Shown here one piece after another: positions 25,530 through 35,211 of a stretch of DNA of 64,000 nucleotides (its first letter is position 1; each line of letters starts with the position of its first letter). The DNA is from Pseudophaeobacter sp. EL27 (GTDB lineage Bacteria > Pseudomonadota > Alphaproteobacteria > Rhodobacterales > Rhodobacteraceae). The notes below the pieces were generated by a model, which saw nothing but the letters and a program-made list of their open reading frames with translations, was not told where the DNA came from and did not search any database. Location: the NCBI RefSeq assembly GCF_900313025.1, contig NZ_OMPQ01000009.1, positions 124,012 through 188,011 of the forward strand, in the 5' to 3' direction. A program made the translations under genes and the position numbers.

Positions 25530-28500
25530 TCAGCCCTTTGGGCTGCCCTGGCTCGCCGAGATACCTTCCTCCGACTTGGCCAACCACTCCAGAACCTCAG
25601 CCGAGCAGTTCCCCGTGTCTTTAGCCTTGCGCAACAAGTTCAAAGCCCCTTGAAACTGTCCGGTCTTGGCCAGGCTGATCCCCAGTGCAGTTGTGCTATC
25701 CGCTCTTGCCCCAAAAGTCTTTTCAACCTGCAACAACACCTCAACCGCTTCTTGTGCACAATCAACCTGGTGCAGAAGTTCACCGTAGATGGCTTCAAGG
25801 TCATGCAACAGCCTGCCGCTGGCCTGTGTTTGCGCGCGCGCTTTCTCAAGCTCCGGCAAAGCAGCCCGCGCCCCCTGTAACCGCAGCAATGCCTGAGCGC
25901 GCGCCGCATGCCAGACCAGGGCGGGAACGCCTTTGGGAGGATCAGTCGGGGCGGCCTCGATCCAATCGGCCAGTAATCCAGAGCAATCCTTCCCCATAGA
26001 GATGGCCAGACTATCGGCAACCAAGCTCGACCAGGGGTGATCAGGATGCTCGCGGCTGATCCCGCAGATCAGATCTAGCGCCGCCTTTGGTTGGACCTGG
26101 GCCAGAAGATACGAAACCCGGCGTCGGTCTTTGGCCCCCGGCAAAGGCGTGACAGTGCAATCGGGCCCTCGCAGCCCCAGCAACGCCGCCATTGTTGCAG
26201 GAGCCTGCCGGTGCAACATTTCGTTATGAGCAGCAGGCACCATACGAACGGCGACCTCCCCCTCGACAAAATCTTCCCAGCCAAAAGCAATCATCGCGAT
26301 GGACAACAACCCGCTGCGATCCCCACGCACCAGCTTCATATCTCCCTGCCAGGGCTCAAACACATGGGCCCGACGCAGGTTCTCCGCCTGTATCCCCTGT
26401 TCTCCCCAGACGGGGTCTCCCTGTCCGACCTTGTGAAACACCGGTGCGTTATCGATGATTGTCAGGCTGGCGGGCGGAGACTTTAATGCCGCAAGCTGAC
26501 GCGCTGTTTCAAAGGCTTCAGCTCCTCCATATGAAAATCCGGTCAGATGCAGTTTTGATCCGGGAAATCCATGTTCCAGAACGCGTGCAAAACACCGCGC
26601 CTGGTCAGCAAAACTGCGCTGCGGCTCCCCAGGGGCTTCGATGGGACGCTGCAACATGTAGCAGCTCTGATCCTGCGGCGCTTCCAGCATCATATTGGTC
26701 AGATTTGGCCCGGTTGGGATCAGTCCAGGCAGGAACAACAAGGGCTGCGCACAACTACCCTCTTTGGCGCAAACAATAATCTTGTGTAAATCCTGCGGTG
26801 CCGTCTTGGCCAAAAGCGCATTTAGCTCCCGCGGAGTGGGATCGCCAAAGGCCTCTGCAACGGGGAGATGGCAGCCGGTGAGGCCTCGGATGCGGCCCAA
26901 TAGAGTGATCAGCAGCAGCGAATTGCCGCCGGCCGCAAAAAAATCTTGATCAAGGTTGGCAGGTGGGCAGCCAAGTGCCTGCTCCCAGCCCTGAAGGACC
27001 GCCGGGGCCAAACCGCCTTCAGCTTCGCGGCCTTCGGCATCCTCCGGCACAGGAGCCGCATCAGTGAAAGTACCTTGCGTTTCAATAGCCTCCCTGGCCC
27101 GGACTAGCATCGCCCTGCGGTCCAGTTTACCTGCCGTATTCAGCGGCAGCACCTCACAGGTAACAATGAGGCCTGGCACCCAGGCCGCAGGCAGGTTGGC
27201 CTGCAGATACCGTCGCACCTCTGGTTCTGTGGCGCCATCCTGGGGCACATAGAAAGCAACCAATAGGGTTCGATCCGTTATCTCAGCCGCAAAAACCGCC
27301 GCCCCGGTGGCAAGCTTTCTGGCGAGAAGCAGGTTTTCCACCTCGCCGGGTTCCACCCGTTGGCCGCTGATTTTCACCTGGTCATCCAGCCGCCCCAGAC
27401 AGCTGATCGTTCCGTCATCCAGCAGCCGCCCCACATCCCCCGTCCGATACCAGCGCTTGGTCTGTGAACCGAGATCAACCTGGGGAAAGCTCTGTTCTGT
27501 GCGCTCCGCAGATTTGTAATAGCCACTGGCCAACCCGGCTCCGCCGATCCAGATTTCCCCTGTCATGCCCGGCCAGACAGGCCGCTGCTGCGCATCCAGA
27601 ACCGCGAGGCTGTAGCCAGGAAACGGTTGCCCAATCTTTGAACCAACTGGGGCTTTTTCCCTGTCTTCGCCCCCCTGTGGCAAGACCTCTTGCCAGGTTG
27701 AAAACACGGTTGCCTCGGTTGGTCCGTAAACATTGAACAGCTGCCCAACCCTGGGCAGGATCTGCTTGGCCACCTCTGGGGGCAGCGCTTCCCCCCCAAT
27801 CAAAGCCTTGAGCTGTGGCATATCCGGCAGGCCTGCTTCAATCAGCATCCGCCACAAGGACGGCGTGGCAAAGAAATGCCGCGGTTTGCTGGCCTGCATC
27901 GTCTCAACAACATGCCAGGGATCACGGCGAAGCCCTGCCTCAATAATCACCAACTCACCGCCAGACACCAGCGGCATCAAAACCTCGTAGATGATGCTGT
28001 CAAAGGTGGTGGCGCTGGCCGACAACACTCTATCACCCCGGGTTGGCGCAAAGACCTGGCGCACTGCGGCCAGATAATTTGCCAGGGCCCGATGCGGGAT
28101 GGCGACGCCCTTTGGCTCACCGGTGGAGCCAGAGGTGAACATGACATAGGCCAGGGCCTCTGCGGCGGGCGCATCGGGCGCGATGAAGGTGCCTGCTATG
28201 GCGCCCCCCTCGTCGGGGGACAGACTGGGGCGTCCCAGGGCCTGCGCCAGTTCCGCCTCTGCAATCAGATGTTTGGGATCGGCCTGCTTGAGGATCCGCG
28301 CGATCCGCTCAGGTGGATCCTCTGGCGAAACGGGTACAAAGGCGCGTCCCGCACGTAAGATGCCTAAAAGCGCCGCAACAAATTGCGCGCCGCGCGGCAG
28401 GGCCAAGGCAACCAGATCACCCGCGCCCCCTGGTGCATGCATAATCGCTTGCGCCCAGGCTGCACTGGCCGCGTCAAGCTCTGCATAGCTCCAATGCAGA

Positions 28501-30362
28501 TCACCACAGTGCAGCGCAGGCTGATCTGCGTAGCGCTCAAAACTCTGGGTCAGCAATCGCGCCAGAGAGGGGGCTTCTTTGGGCGCAGGACAAGACAGAA
28601 TGCGCGGGCTCGCCCTTTCGGCGTTAAGTTTGGTCAGCAGCGTTTCAGCCGCCGTATTGGGGCTCTGAAGAGCGGCTGAGAGCATATCGGAAAACTGCGC
28701 GGTGATCCGCGCGGCAGTCTCAGGGGTAAAGCGCGCTGCATTCCAAACCAGCTCCCCCTGGAGCCCGGTCTCTGTCTTTTCCAGGTTCAAAGCCAGGGTG
28801 AAAGGCGTTGATCGCCCCGACAACGACAGGGGCTGAACCGTACAGCCGTGCAGATTGAGCCTGCGGGTGGAAAAGCCCCGATAATTCAGCACGGCCTGAT
28901 AGGCCGCTGCTGTGTTCTGAACCTGCGCTTGTGTGGTGGCTAATGCCTGAGACTGGGAGGTGGTTGCCTGCTCCAGAGCCCGCGCCAGCGCTGTCTGTTC
29001 CGTTTGGCAAAGATCGCCAAACTCCATTCCTGGCGCTACGGGGGTACGAATTGGCAGGGTCTGCACAAAGGCACCAAGCATCTGTTGCACCCCCGGTGCA
29101 TCGCGGGTCATCGCTGTATTCCCAATGCAAAAATCCCGCTGCCCGGAGATTTCAAACAGAGCAAGCCGATAGGCCGCCAGCAACACCGAGATGGGCGAGA
29201 CATGCAATTCAGCGGCAAGGGCTTCGACCTTGGACCAGGTCTGCGCATCGATCTCAATCGGGGTGCTGTTGCCCCGGTAGCAGGGCAGCTTTGGTGGTGC
29301 AAAATCAAAAGGCAAACCCAGCTCGGGCACTGGTTCGGGGTGTTCCCCCCAGGCCGTCTGCAAGGGTGTTGGCAAAGCGTGAGCGTAGTCGCCAAAGTCA
29401 TGGTTCGGGCGCACGGCTAGGCCAGTGTCAGGCTGCGGAGAGGGGGCGTCGGAATGGCGCTCCATCCGGGCTATAACCGAAGCAGGCAAGGAGGCGGAAG
29501 AGGAGCGGATGAACCGCAGATTATGCGGCAGCGGATCTGCGCGTTTTTCCAGATGCTGGATCAGGACAAGATGAATGGTGGGAACGGCGGAAAACCAGGT
29601 GACGCCGTGCCGCTGCAGGCTCTCGACAAAGGCCTCTGGCTGGAACTTCCCCGCCAGCACCACAGCCCCGCCGGAGATCAGCGCCGCCCCCAGACTGGCC
29701 ATCAGCCCATGGATATGGAACAGCGGCATGGCACAGAGCGAGATATCCTCGGCGCTCAGCGCCAGCGATTGGGCGATGTTGGTGCATGAGGTGGCCAGGT
29801 TCTGTTGTGTCAGCGCCACCATCTTGGGGCGGGCGGTGGTGCCAGAGGTATGCAGGATCAGCCCTGTTGCCGTCGGATCGGACTGCGCCGGCAGGCTGCC
29901 CTCATAAGGGCCTGCCTGAAACAGGCGGTCGTCGAGTTCAAGACTGGCCAGTCCCGCCGCTGCAACCGCTGCATGGGCGGCAGGGCTGGCGCCCTCTCCC
30001 AACAGGACCAGCCCCGGTTTCAGATCGCTGAGGTAGAACAGGAATTCATCCGTGGTGTAATCCGGATTCAATGGCGCTGCGATATGGGCGTGCAGACAGG
30101 CCAGAAACCCAAGCGTGGCATGGCGGGCCTTTGGCGCGATGTTCGCAACTGCCGCCCCCGGCGCGACCTTTGCCGCATCGATCGCCAGAATGATCTGATC
30201 CAAGGCAGCAAGGCTATCGGCACCTGTCACGGAGCCGATAGCCTTGCAGATCAAAGCAGGACGATCCAAACGCTGCGCAAGAACCGCGCGCAACTGCGCT
30301 CCAAAATGTACCACAGAGCCCCCCAAGAAACAGAAACGACGCGATGCTGCACGAGGCAGCAA
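25530..30362 (-). CDS. NRPS-like multidomain protein with a truncated first half (A*-C*-A-PCP-TE plus helical tail)
   Basis: The 1,610-residue protein begins as an acyl-CoA-synthetase-like adenylation domain (about 20-300; HTSGTTARPK near 171). That domain stops after SLPASVIARME at residue 301. The sequence then continues as the second half of a condensation domain (about 320-580; YRGNSTPIEI near 362) without the HHxxxDG catalytic half. A complete adenylation domain follows (600-1090; FTSGSTGEPKG, NVYGPTEAT, GRLDDQVKISG, NTAGKLDRR). Then come a carrier domain (FFAAGGNSL, Ser1148), a thioesterase (GFSYGG, Ser1277) and a TPR-like helical tail (1410-1600). The seam suggests an in-frame internal deletion. 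A GTG at 30314 behind GGGGGG is a plausible alternative start. The product is unknown. It converges on glk. Confidence 0.85.
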   Translation of the reverse strand: MLPRAASRRFCFLGGSVVHFGAQLRAVLAQRLDRPALICKAIGSVTGADSLAALDQIILAIDAAKVAPGAAVANIAPKARHATLGFLACLHAHIAAPLNPDYTTDEFLFYLSDLKPGLVLLGEGASPAAHAAVAAAGLASLELDDRLFQAGPYEGSLPAQSDPTATGLILHTSGTTARPKMVALTQQNLATSCTNIAQSLALSAEDISLCAMPLFHIHGLMASLGAALISGGAVVLAGKFQPEAFVESLQRHGVTWFSAVPTIHLVLIQHLEKRADPLPHNLRFIRSSSASLPASVIARMERHSDAPSPQPDTGLAVRPNHDFGDYAHALPTPLQTAWGEHPEPVPELGLPFDFAPPKLPCYRGNSTPIEIDAQTWSKVEALAAELHVSPISVLLAAYRLALFEISGQRDFCIGNTAMTRDAPGVQQMLGAFVQTLPIRTPVAPGMEFGDLCQTEQTALARALEQATTSQSQALATTQAQVQNTAAAYQAVLNYRGFSTRRLNLHGCTVQPLSLSGRSTPFTLALNLEKTETGLQGELVWNAARFTPETAARITAQFSDMLSAALQSPNTAAETLLTKLNAERASPRILSCPAPKEAPSLARLLTQSFERYADQPALHCGDLHWSYAELDAASAAWAQAIMHAPGGAGDLVALALPRGAQFVAALLGILRAGRAFVPVSPEDPPERIARILKQADPKHLIAEAELAQALGRPSLSPDEGGAIAGTFIAPDAPAAEALAYVMFTSGSTGEPKGVAIPHRALANYLAAVRQVFAPTRGDRVLSASATTFDSIIYEVLMPLVSGGELVIIEAGLRRDPWHVVETMQASKPRHFFATPSLWRMLIEAGLPDMPQLKALIGGEALPPEVAKQILPRVGQLFNVYGPTEATVFSTWQEVLPQGGEDREKAPVGSKIGQPFPGYSLAVLDAQQRPVWPGMTGEIWIGGAGLASGYYKSAERTEQSFPQVDLGSQTKRWYRTGDVGRLLDDGTISCLGRLDDQVKISGQRVEPGEVENLLLARKLATGAAVFAAEITDRTLLVAFYVPQDGATEPEVRRYLQANLPAAWVPGLIVTCEVLPLNTAGKLDRRAMLVRAREAIETQGTFTDAAPVPEDAEGREAEGGLAPAVLQGWEQALGCPPANLDQDFFAAGGNSLLLITLLGRIRGLTGCHLPVAEAFGDPTPRELNALLAKTAPQDLHKIIVCAKEGSCAQPLLFLPGLIPTGPNLTNMMLEAPQDQSCYMLQRPIEAPGEPQRSFADQARCFARVLEHGFPGSKLHLTGFSYGGAEAFETARQLAALKSPPASLTIIDNAPVFHKVGQGDPVWGEQGIQAENLRRAHVFEPWQGDMKLVRGDRSGLLSIAMIAFGWEDFVEGEVAVRMVPAAHNEMLHRQAPATMAALLGLRGPDCTVTPLPGAKDRRRVSYLLAQVQPKAALDLICGISREHPDHPWSSLVADSLAISMGKDCSGLLADWIEAAPTDPPKGVPALVWHAARAQALLRLQGARAALPELEKARAQTQASGRLLHDLEAIYGELLHQVDCAQEAVEVLLQVEKTFGARADSTTALGISLAKTGQFQGALNLLRKAKDTGNCSAEVLEWLAKSEEGISASQGSPKG

Positions 30363-30442
30363 AAAGACAGGATTTCAATTATTCGCAAGGCTTTGGGAAA
30401 GCAAAGACTCCGTTAAGAAAGGTAAAGAAACTGGCGTTCTAA

Positions 30443-30463
30443 CCCGCCTTCAAAGGATGCGGG
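30443..30463 (-). terminator. Weak hairpin after the short-chain dehydrogenase gene
   Basis: CCCG/CGGG and CCTT/AAGG arms pair with a small bulge, 34 bases past the SDR stop and 80 bases before the NRPS-like gene. It could partly separate their transcription. No strong U-run is visible. Confidence 0.25.
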
Positions 30464-30496
30464 AACCAAATCCCTTAAGAAGCTGCTAGGTCGGTT

Positions 30497-31285
30497 TCAG
30501 CGGCCAGCCTTGATCTGGCGCTCCATCAGCCGCTCAAATAGCGCCGGGGACAATCGGTTGATCAGCCAGGCCAGCCGCGCAATCCGCCCCACGGGGATGT
30601 AGTTTTTCCCGCCTGCGAGCCCCTTGAGGATCTCCTGCGCCGCATCATTCGGGCTCATGTAGTCCACACCATCCGTTGCCGAGCCAGGGCGGGCAATGCC
30701 ATCGGTTTTGGCTTCAGATCGACCGATATTGGTGGCCACAAAACTGGGGGCAGCTATTGCCACCCGCACCCCATGTGGCTTTTCCTCTGACCGCAGCGAT
30801 TTGAAGAACCCCTCCAGCGCGTGTTTGCTGGCCGCATAGGCGGTGCGTTGAAACAGCGGACTGAACCCCGCCACCGAAGAGATCGCCAGATGGGTGCCCC
30901 TGACCCGGCGCAGATCAGCCTGTAGGGTCTGAGCCATCTGTACGGCGGCAAAATAATTGATTTCAAACACTTTTCTATGGGCCTTTGCACCCAGATCAGC
31001 GCAGGCGCCAATCCAGGTGATCCCCGCATTATAAACAACCAAGTCAATCGATGGCTGCTCCAGCCGGATCTGAGCACAGAGCGCCGCCATGGCACCGGCG
31101 TCTGTCAGATCACAGGCCAAGACCTTTCGTCGCTCCAGCGGTGGCAGTGCCTCGAGTGCCGGTCCCGGCAGATCAATCAGCACAGTACACCAGCCCGCCT
31201 GCCGCAGCCCCGCATCCAGCGCCAGTCCCAAGCCACCTGCCCCGCCGGTGATAATGGCTGTCTTTGCCTGATTTTGAGTGGTCAT
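30497..31285 (-). CDS. Short-chain dehydrogenase/reductase
   Basis: The classical SDR (262 residues from the ATG at 31285) has the cofactor motif GGAGGLGLA near residue 14, an acidic residue in LIDLPG suggesting NAD(H) preference, NAG near 85, and the catalytic YAASK with Ser in AISSVAG. The start overlaps the epimerase stop (TGATG); a longer frame to 31309 would lie inside that gene. The C-terminus (LINRLSPALFERLMERQIK) is hydrophobic-basic and may touch the membrane. The substrate is unknown; neighbours suggest a lipid, sterol-like or polyketide-like compound. Confidence 0.85.
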   Translation of the reverse strand: MTTQNQAKTAIITGGAGGLGLALDAGLRQAGWCTVLIDLPGPALEALPPLERRKVLACDLTDAGAMAALCAQIRLEQPSIDLVVYNAGITWIGACADLGAKAHRKVFEINYFAAVQMAQTLQADLRRVRGTHLAISSVAGFSPLFQRTAYAASKHALEGFFKSLRSEEKPHGVRVAIAAPSFVATNIGRSEAKTDGIARPGSATDGVDYMSPNDAAQEILKGLAGGKNYIPVGRIARLAWLINRLSPALFERLMERQIKAGR

Positions 31286-32223
31286 CACAGCCCCGCCGCC
31301 TTTTTCCAAAGCGCAAAAACCTCGGCGCTGGTCAGGTCTGGCACATAGCCAAACCGGGCCTTTAAGGCGCTATTGTCGAGCACCGGGCGATATTGCAAGA
31401 ACCGCACCTGGCTGGGACCATAGCGCGACAGTTTCAGCGGATGCGCCACTGCAAGGGCCAGCTTGAGCAGCCAGATCGGCAGACGCAGCACCGGTTTGTT
31501 CAGTGCCTTTGACAGATCTGAGACCCCTAGCGCCCCATCGCCGGCAACATTGTAGATGCCAGCAGGTCCCACCTGGATGGCGCGCTTCAAAATACGCGCC
31601 AAATCCCGGGTCCAGATAAAAACAAAGGGGCTTTCACAGCCCATCAACGCCAGCAAGCGGGGTTTGTGAAACAGGGCGGTGATCTGGTTTTCCAGCCCCG
31701 CCCCCAGCACGGTGCCCACCCGCAGCACAACCTGCTCCAGATCGGGGGCCTCACTACGGGCCTGGGCCAGCATTTCTTCGACCTGTCGTTTGTGGTCCGA
31801 ATAGGCGAACTCTGGATTGCCGCGGATTGGATCGCTTTCGACCAGAGGAACCGAATTATCCGGGTGATAGCCATAGGCCGCCCCAGAGGAAGTCACCACC
31901 AGACGTTTGACCTCATGGGTGCGACAGGCCGCCAGCACGTTGCGCGAGCCGATCACATCGACCTGATGGGCAAAGTCGCGCGTTGTCGGCGACACAATCG
32001 AGGCCAGGTGGATCACCACATCCGGACGCTCGCGTCCAATGAGCTGATCGGGGCCCTCTCCCCGCACATCCAAGACTTCAAACCGGATCCCCTGCGGCAG
32101 GTCGGCGGGAGGGCGGATATCTGTTGCCACCACCTCATAGGGGCTGTCCTCACCCTGCGCCAGCTCTCGCAACAAGGCTGAGCCCACATCCCCGGCCGCA
32201 CCGGTAATCAGGACTTTTGTCAT
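31285..32223 (-). CDS. NAD(P)-dependent epimerase/dehydratase (extended SDR)
   Basis: The ATG at 32223 overlaps the symporter stop (ATGA) and gives 312 residues. The Rossmann motif LITGAAGDVGSALL is at the N-terminus, VATDIRPP gives the NAD-type acidic residue, VTSSGAAYG carries the catalytic Ser and YSDHK the Tyr-Lys pair. Extended SDRs act on nucleotide sugars, steroids or other hydroxyl compounds; the substrate cannot be read from sequence. It is translationally coupled to both neighbours. Confidence 0.85.
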   Translation of the reverse strand: MTKVLITGAAGDVGSALLRELAQGEDSPYEVVATDIRPPADLPQGIRFEVLDVRGEGPDQLIGRERPDVVIHLASIVSPTTRDFAHQVDVIGSRNVLAACRTHEVKRLVVTSSGAAYGYHPDNSVPLVESDPIRGNPEFAYSDHKRQVEEMLAQARSEAPDLEQVVLRVGTVLGAGLENQITALFHKPRLLALMGCESPFVFIWTRDLARILKRAIQVGPAGIYNVAGDGALGVSDLSKALNKPVLRLPIWLLKLALAVAHPLKLSRYGPSQVRFLQYRPVLDNSALKARFGYVPDLTSAEVFALWKKAAGL

Positions 32224-33122
32224 CGCTTTGCCTCCCGTCGGGACATCAGCTGAGCCAGCCCCAGGCCGGAAATGGCATGCCAGATGCCCCAAAGGGCCGC
32301 CACCACGGCCATGCCGCCCAGCCCGTTGAAAAAGCCAAAGATCAGCACCAACCCGAGTCCAGAGTTCTGAATACCGGTCTCAATGGTGACGGCACGCCGG
32401 TCATAGTCCGACAGGCCCGCCAGCGTCGCGCTGCCATAGCCTGCGGCCAGGGCGATGGCATTGTGCAGCACCACCAGCCCACCAACATAGGGGGCGAATT
32501 TCAGGAAAAACGACCAATTGGCCGCAAGCGCCAGAATCACAAAGGCCAAAAAGATCAGCATCGACAGGTTCTGCATCGGGCGGCGCACCCGATCCGCAAA
32601 TCTGGCCTGTCGGCTGTTGAGATAGATCCCCAGGATCAGCGGCAGCACCAACATCAGGGACACCGTGATGGCGATCTGCAGCGGATCGATCTCAACCCGG
32701 TTCAGGATCTCCCGCGTGGGCGCATAGAGCTGCCCCCAAAAGGCGATGTTGAGCGGGGTAATCAGGATCGCCCCCACCGTGGCAAAGGCGGTCATCGACA
32801 CCGAAAGCGCAGAATTTCCGCCGGCGCGATGGGTGATGAAGTTCGAGATATTGCCGCCCGGACAGGCCGCAACCAGGATCAGCCCCAGCGCAATCGAGGC
32901 CCGTGGCTCGACCATCAGAACCAGCAGGAAGGTCAGCGCAGGCAGCACAATGAACTGCGAGACCAGCCCGGTCAGCACCGGTTTGGGCGAACGCATCAGC
33001 CGGGCAAAGTCGCTGAGCTTCAGATCCAATGCGATGGAAAACATCACAATCGCCAGGATCGCATTCATCACCAGCAGGCTGGCGGCGCTGAAGTTCAGAA
33101 CAACTGTATCAAGCTCCGTCAT
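32220..33122 (-). CDS. Bile acid:sodium symporter (BASS) family transporter
   Basis: The 300-residue membrane protein has 9-10 hydrophobic segments and the BASS signature AACPGGNISNFITH near residue 84, plus GIQNSGLGLVL in the second half, which together form the crossed-helix sodium site. The ATG at 33122 overlaps the monooxygenase stop by four bases. Bacterial BASS proteins move organic anions such as bile acids, keto acids or pantoate with sodium. Here it is locked into a four-gene oxidoreductase operon, so it probably moves the substrate or product of that pathway. Confidence 0.85.
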   Translation of the reverse strand: MTELDTVVLNFSAASLLVMNAILAIVMFSIALDLKLSDFARLMRSPKPVLTGLVSQFIVLPALTFLLVLMVEPRASIALGLILVAACPGGNISNFITHRAGGNSALSVSMTAFATVGAILITPLNIAFWGQLYAPTREILNRVEIDPLQIAITVSLMLVLPLILGIYLNSRQARFADRVRRPMQNLSMLIFLAFVILALAANWSFFLKFAPYVGGLVVLHNAIALAAGYGSATLAGLSDYDRRAVTIETGIQNSGLGLVLIFGFFNGLGGMAVVAALWGIWHAISGLGLAQLMSRREAKR

Positions 33123-34468
33123 GATGTGCCTCCTTCCAGGGCTTTGATCCAACCGGTGACGGCCCGGCGGTAGGTGGCCTTGTCGACGTAATAGGCCATT
33201 CGCGCCAGTTTGAGGTATTTCATGCCGCCCGTGGCGCGCTCAAAACCGGCAGACTTCTCCTGTCTAAGCTTGGCTGCCCCGTGGTTGCCCTCGGCCAATC
33301 CTTTGATGTAGCGGGCCACCATTTCGGCCTGCTCGTGCCGCCCCTGCCAGCCCAGGCCCGAGGCCTCGACCATGCCCAGCACAAAAAGATCATCGCGGTT
33401 TGGGTGCATGCAGTTGAGGTAGAGATGCGGTGCAGCGCCTTGCCAGTTGAGCAATTCTTTATCGATAAAGGGATAGTGCAGCAGATAGCCGGTGGCGGTC
33501 AGGATCATGTCGTAGTCCGCCTGGCTGCCATCGGTGAAATGCACCGTCTTGCCGTCGATATGGTCGATATCCGGGCGCACCTTCAGATCACCATGGCCGG
33601 CATGGAACAGGATCAGTGAGTTCACCACCGGGTGGCTTTCATAAAGCGCGTAATCCGGCTTGGGGAAGCCGTATTTCTGTGGATCTCCGACAAACCACTT
33701 CAGGATCATGCCATCGACGCGACGCTTGAGCCACATGGGCAGGCGAATGGCGCCGCCCATGGTGTCGGCGGGCTTGCCAAAGACATATTTGGGCACAAAG
33801 TAATAGCCACGCCGCATCGAGATATCGCAGCTCACCCCGTGGTGAATGGCATCCACCGCAATGTCGCAGCCGGAATTGCCCGCCCCCACGATCAGCACAC
33901 GTTTGTCCGCAAACTGTCGCGGGTCGCGGTACTGGGCGGCGTGGATCATCTCACCGTCAAACTTGCCTTTGAAATCAGGCTTGTTCGGCTCGGCCAGGGT
34001 GCCATTGGCAATCAAAACCCCCGCAAAGACATCGCTGTGGTCCTGCCCCTCCCCATCGCGCCAGGTAACGCGCCAGCCCGCGCCGCTATCGCCCAATGGG
34101 TCACAGGACAATACCTCTGCGTTGAAGGTAAAGTCCGCGTAGAGATCATAGTGGCGGGCAAAATCACGGAAATAGCGCCGCATCTCCCGGTGCGAGGGGT
34201 ATTCCGCCACCTCGTCCCCCATCAGAAAGTCGTCAAATTGAGTCATCTTTTTGGACGAAATCAGATGCGCACTTTCATACATCGTGGAATGCGGCGCATC
34301 GATATCCCAGAGCCCACCCACATCGGAATGCAGCTCAAACCCCTGAAAGGCGATGCCCTGTTCCTTCAGAACCTTCGCCATGGCGAGCCCCATAGGCCCC
34401 GCACCAATCAAAGCAAATCTGCCCGCCGCAGCGCCGTTTTGCGCCACGCTTGCCTGTGCCGTCATCAT
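33119..34468 (-). CDS. Flavin-containing monooxygenase
   Basis: The ATG at 34468 follows GGAGGAAAA and gives 449 residues. It has the FAD motif LIGAGPMGLAMA near residue 19, the FMO-type fingerprint FDGEMIHAAQYRD near 155 and the NADPH motif IVGAGNSGCD near 176. The family oxygenates nitrogen or sulfur atoms, or acts as a Baeyer-Villiger enzyme on ketones. It is the first gene of a coupled set (monooxygenase, symporter, epimerase, SDR) and is divergent from a TetR gene 75 bases away that probably controls it. Confidence 0.85.
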   Translation of the reverse strand: MMTAQASVAQNGAAAGRFALIGAGPMGLAMAKVLKEQGIAFQGFELHSDVGGLWDIDAPHSTMYESAHLISSKKMTQFDDFLMGDEVAEYPSHREMRRYFRDFARHYDLYADFTFNAEVLSCDPLGDSGAGWRVTWRDGEGQDHSDVFAGVLIANGTLAEPNKPDFKGKFDGEMIHAAQYRDPRQFADKRVLIVGAGNSGCDIAVDAIHHGVSCDISMRRGYYFVPKYVFGKPADTMGGAIRLPMWLKRRVDGMILKWFVGDPQKYGFPKPDYALYESHPVVNSLILFHAGHGDLKVRPDIDHIDGKTVHFTDGSQADYDMILTATGYLLHYPFIDKELLNWQGAAPHLYLNCMHPNRDDLFVLGMVEASGLGWQGRHEQAEMVARYIKGLAEGNHGAAKLRQEKSAGFERATGGMKYLKLARMAYYVDKATYRRAVTGWIKALEGGTS

Positions 34469-34498
34469 TTTTCCTCCCTCAAGCACCCTGGGGTGCGC

Positions 34499-34522
34499 TT
34501 TTAAATTGAACGACTGTTAAAA
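34499..34522. promoter_or_regulatory. Candidate TetR operator between monooxygenase and TetR genes
   Basis: TTTTAA and TTAAAA arms separated by 12 bases lie in the 75-base divergent gap. TetR regulators commonly bind palindromes in such gaps. The arms are short, so confidence is low. Confidence 0.3.
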
Positions 34523-34543
34523 ATAGGGCAAGATAAATCTGTA

Positions 34544-35188
34544 ATGACTGAGAAATCACAAGAAAAACAACGACAACGCGCACCAAGCAAACGCTCTCTC
34601 GCCACACGGGAGCGTATTTTTGATGCCGCAGAGCAGCTGTTTGCGGAACGGGGATTCGAAGGCGCGTCGATTCGAGACATCGCAAAGGCCGCCGATGTGC
34701 AGGGGGCGCTGGTCAATCATCACGGCGGCAGCAAAGAGGTGCTGTTTGCCACCGTGGTTGCCCGACGGGCTGATGAACTGGCCCGGATCAGACAGGAGGC
34801 GCTGGCGCTGGCAAAGGCGGCTGGCCCGCTGACCCTGCGCCAGATCCTGACCTGTTTTATTGCCCCATTTATCGACAAGACCCTCAACGGCGGTGCAACC
34901 TGGTCGGCCTATGGCCGGCTAATCGCTCATGTCTCCTCGGACATCCGCTGGCAGCATATTGCGCAGCGCTGCTTTGACCCCACCGTCAAGGTGTTCCTGA
35001 CTGAAATCTCAGCGGTCCTGCCAGAGTCCTCGCAGCAAAAGATCAGTACCCATTTTGTCTTTATGGTCTCTGCCATGCTGGCGCTTTGCACCTCGCGCTG
35101 GCGCATCGCGGGCCTCGCCGAGGCAGAGACCGCGGAGGATCTGACTGAGGAACTGCTGGCCTTCTGCGAGGCGGGATTTAAATCCTAG
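34544..35188 (+). CDS. TetR/AcrR-family repressor
   Basis: The 214-residue protein has an N-terminal helix-turn-helix (about 18-65: RERIFDAAEQLFAERGFEGASIRDIAKAA in part) followed by a ligand-binding helical domain of CerR-like type (TetR_C). The usual NYHF-like segment reads VNHHGGSKEVLF. It is divergent from the monooxygenase operon and most simply represses it until a pathway compound binds. It converges on the glycerophosphodiesterase gene, 23 bases apart. Confidence 0.88.
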   Translation: MTEKSQEKQRQRAPSKRSLATRERIFDAAEQLFAERGFEGASIRDIAKAADVQGALVNHHGGSKEVLFATVVARRADELARIRQEALALAKAAGPLTLRQILTCFIAPFIDKTLNGGATWSAYGRLIAHVSSDIRWQHIAQRCFDPTVKVFLTEISAVLPESSQQKISTHFVFMVSAMLALCTSRWRIAGLAEAETAEDLTEELLAFCEAGFKS

Positions 35189-35211
35189 GTTTGGGCCAGT
35201 CCTGCCTGTGC

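Noticed and set aside
30361-30410. Short stem-loops such as GCTTT-GGG-AAAGC upstream of the NRPS-like gene as a riboswitch
   Set aside because: Stems are only 5 bp and there is no recognisable aptamer pattern.
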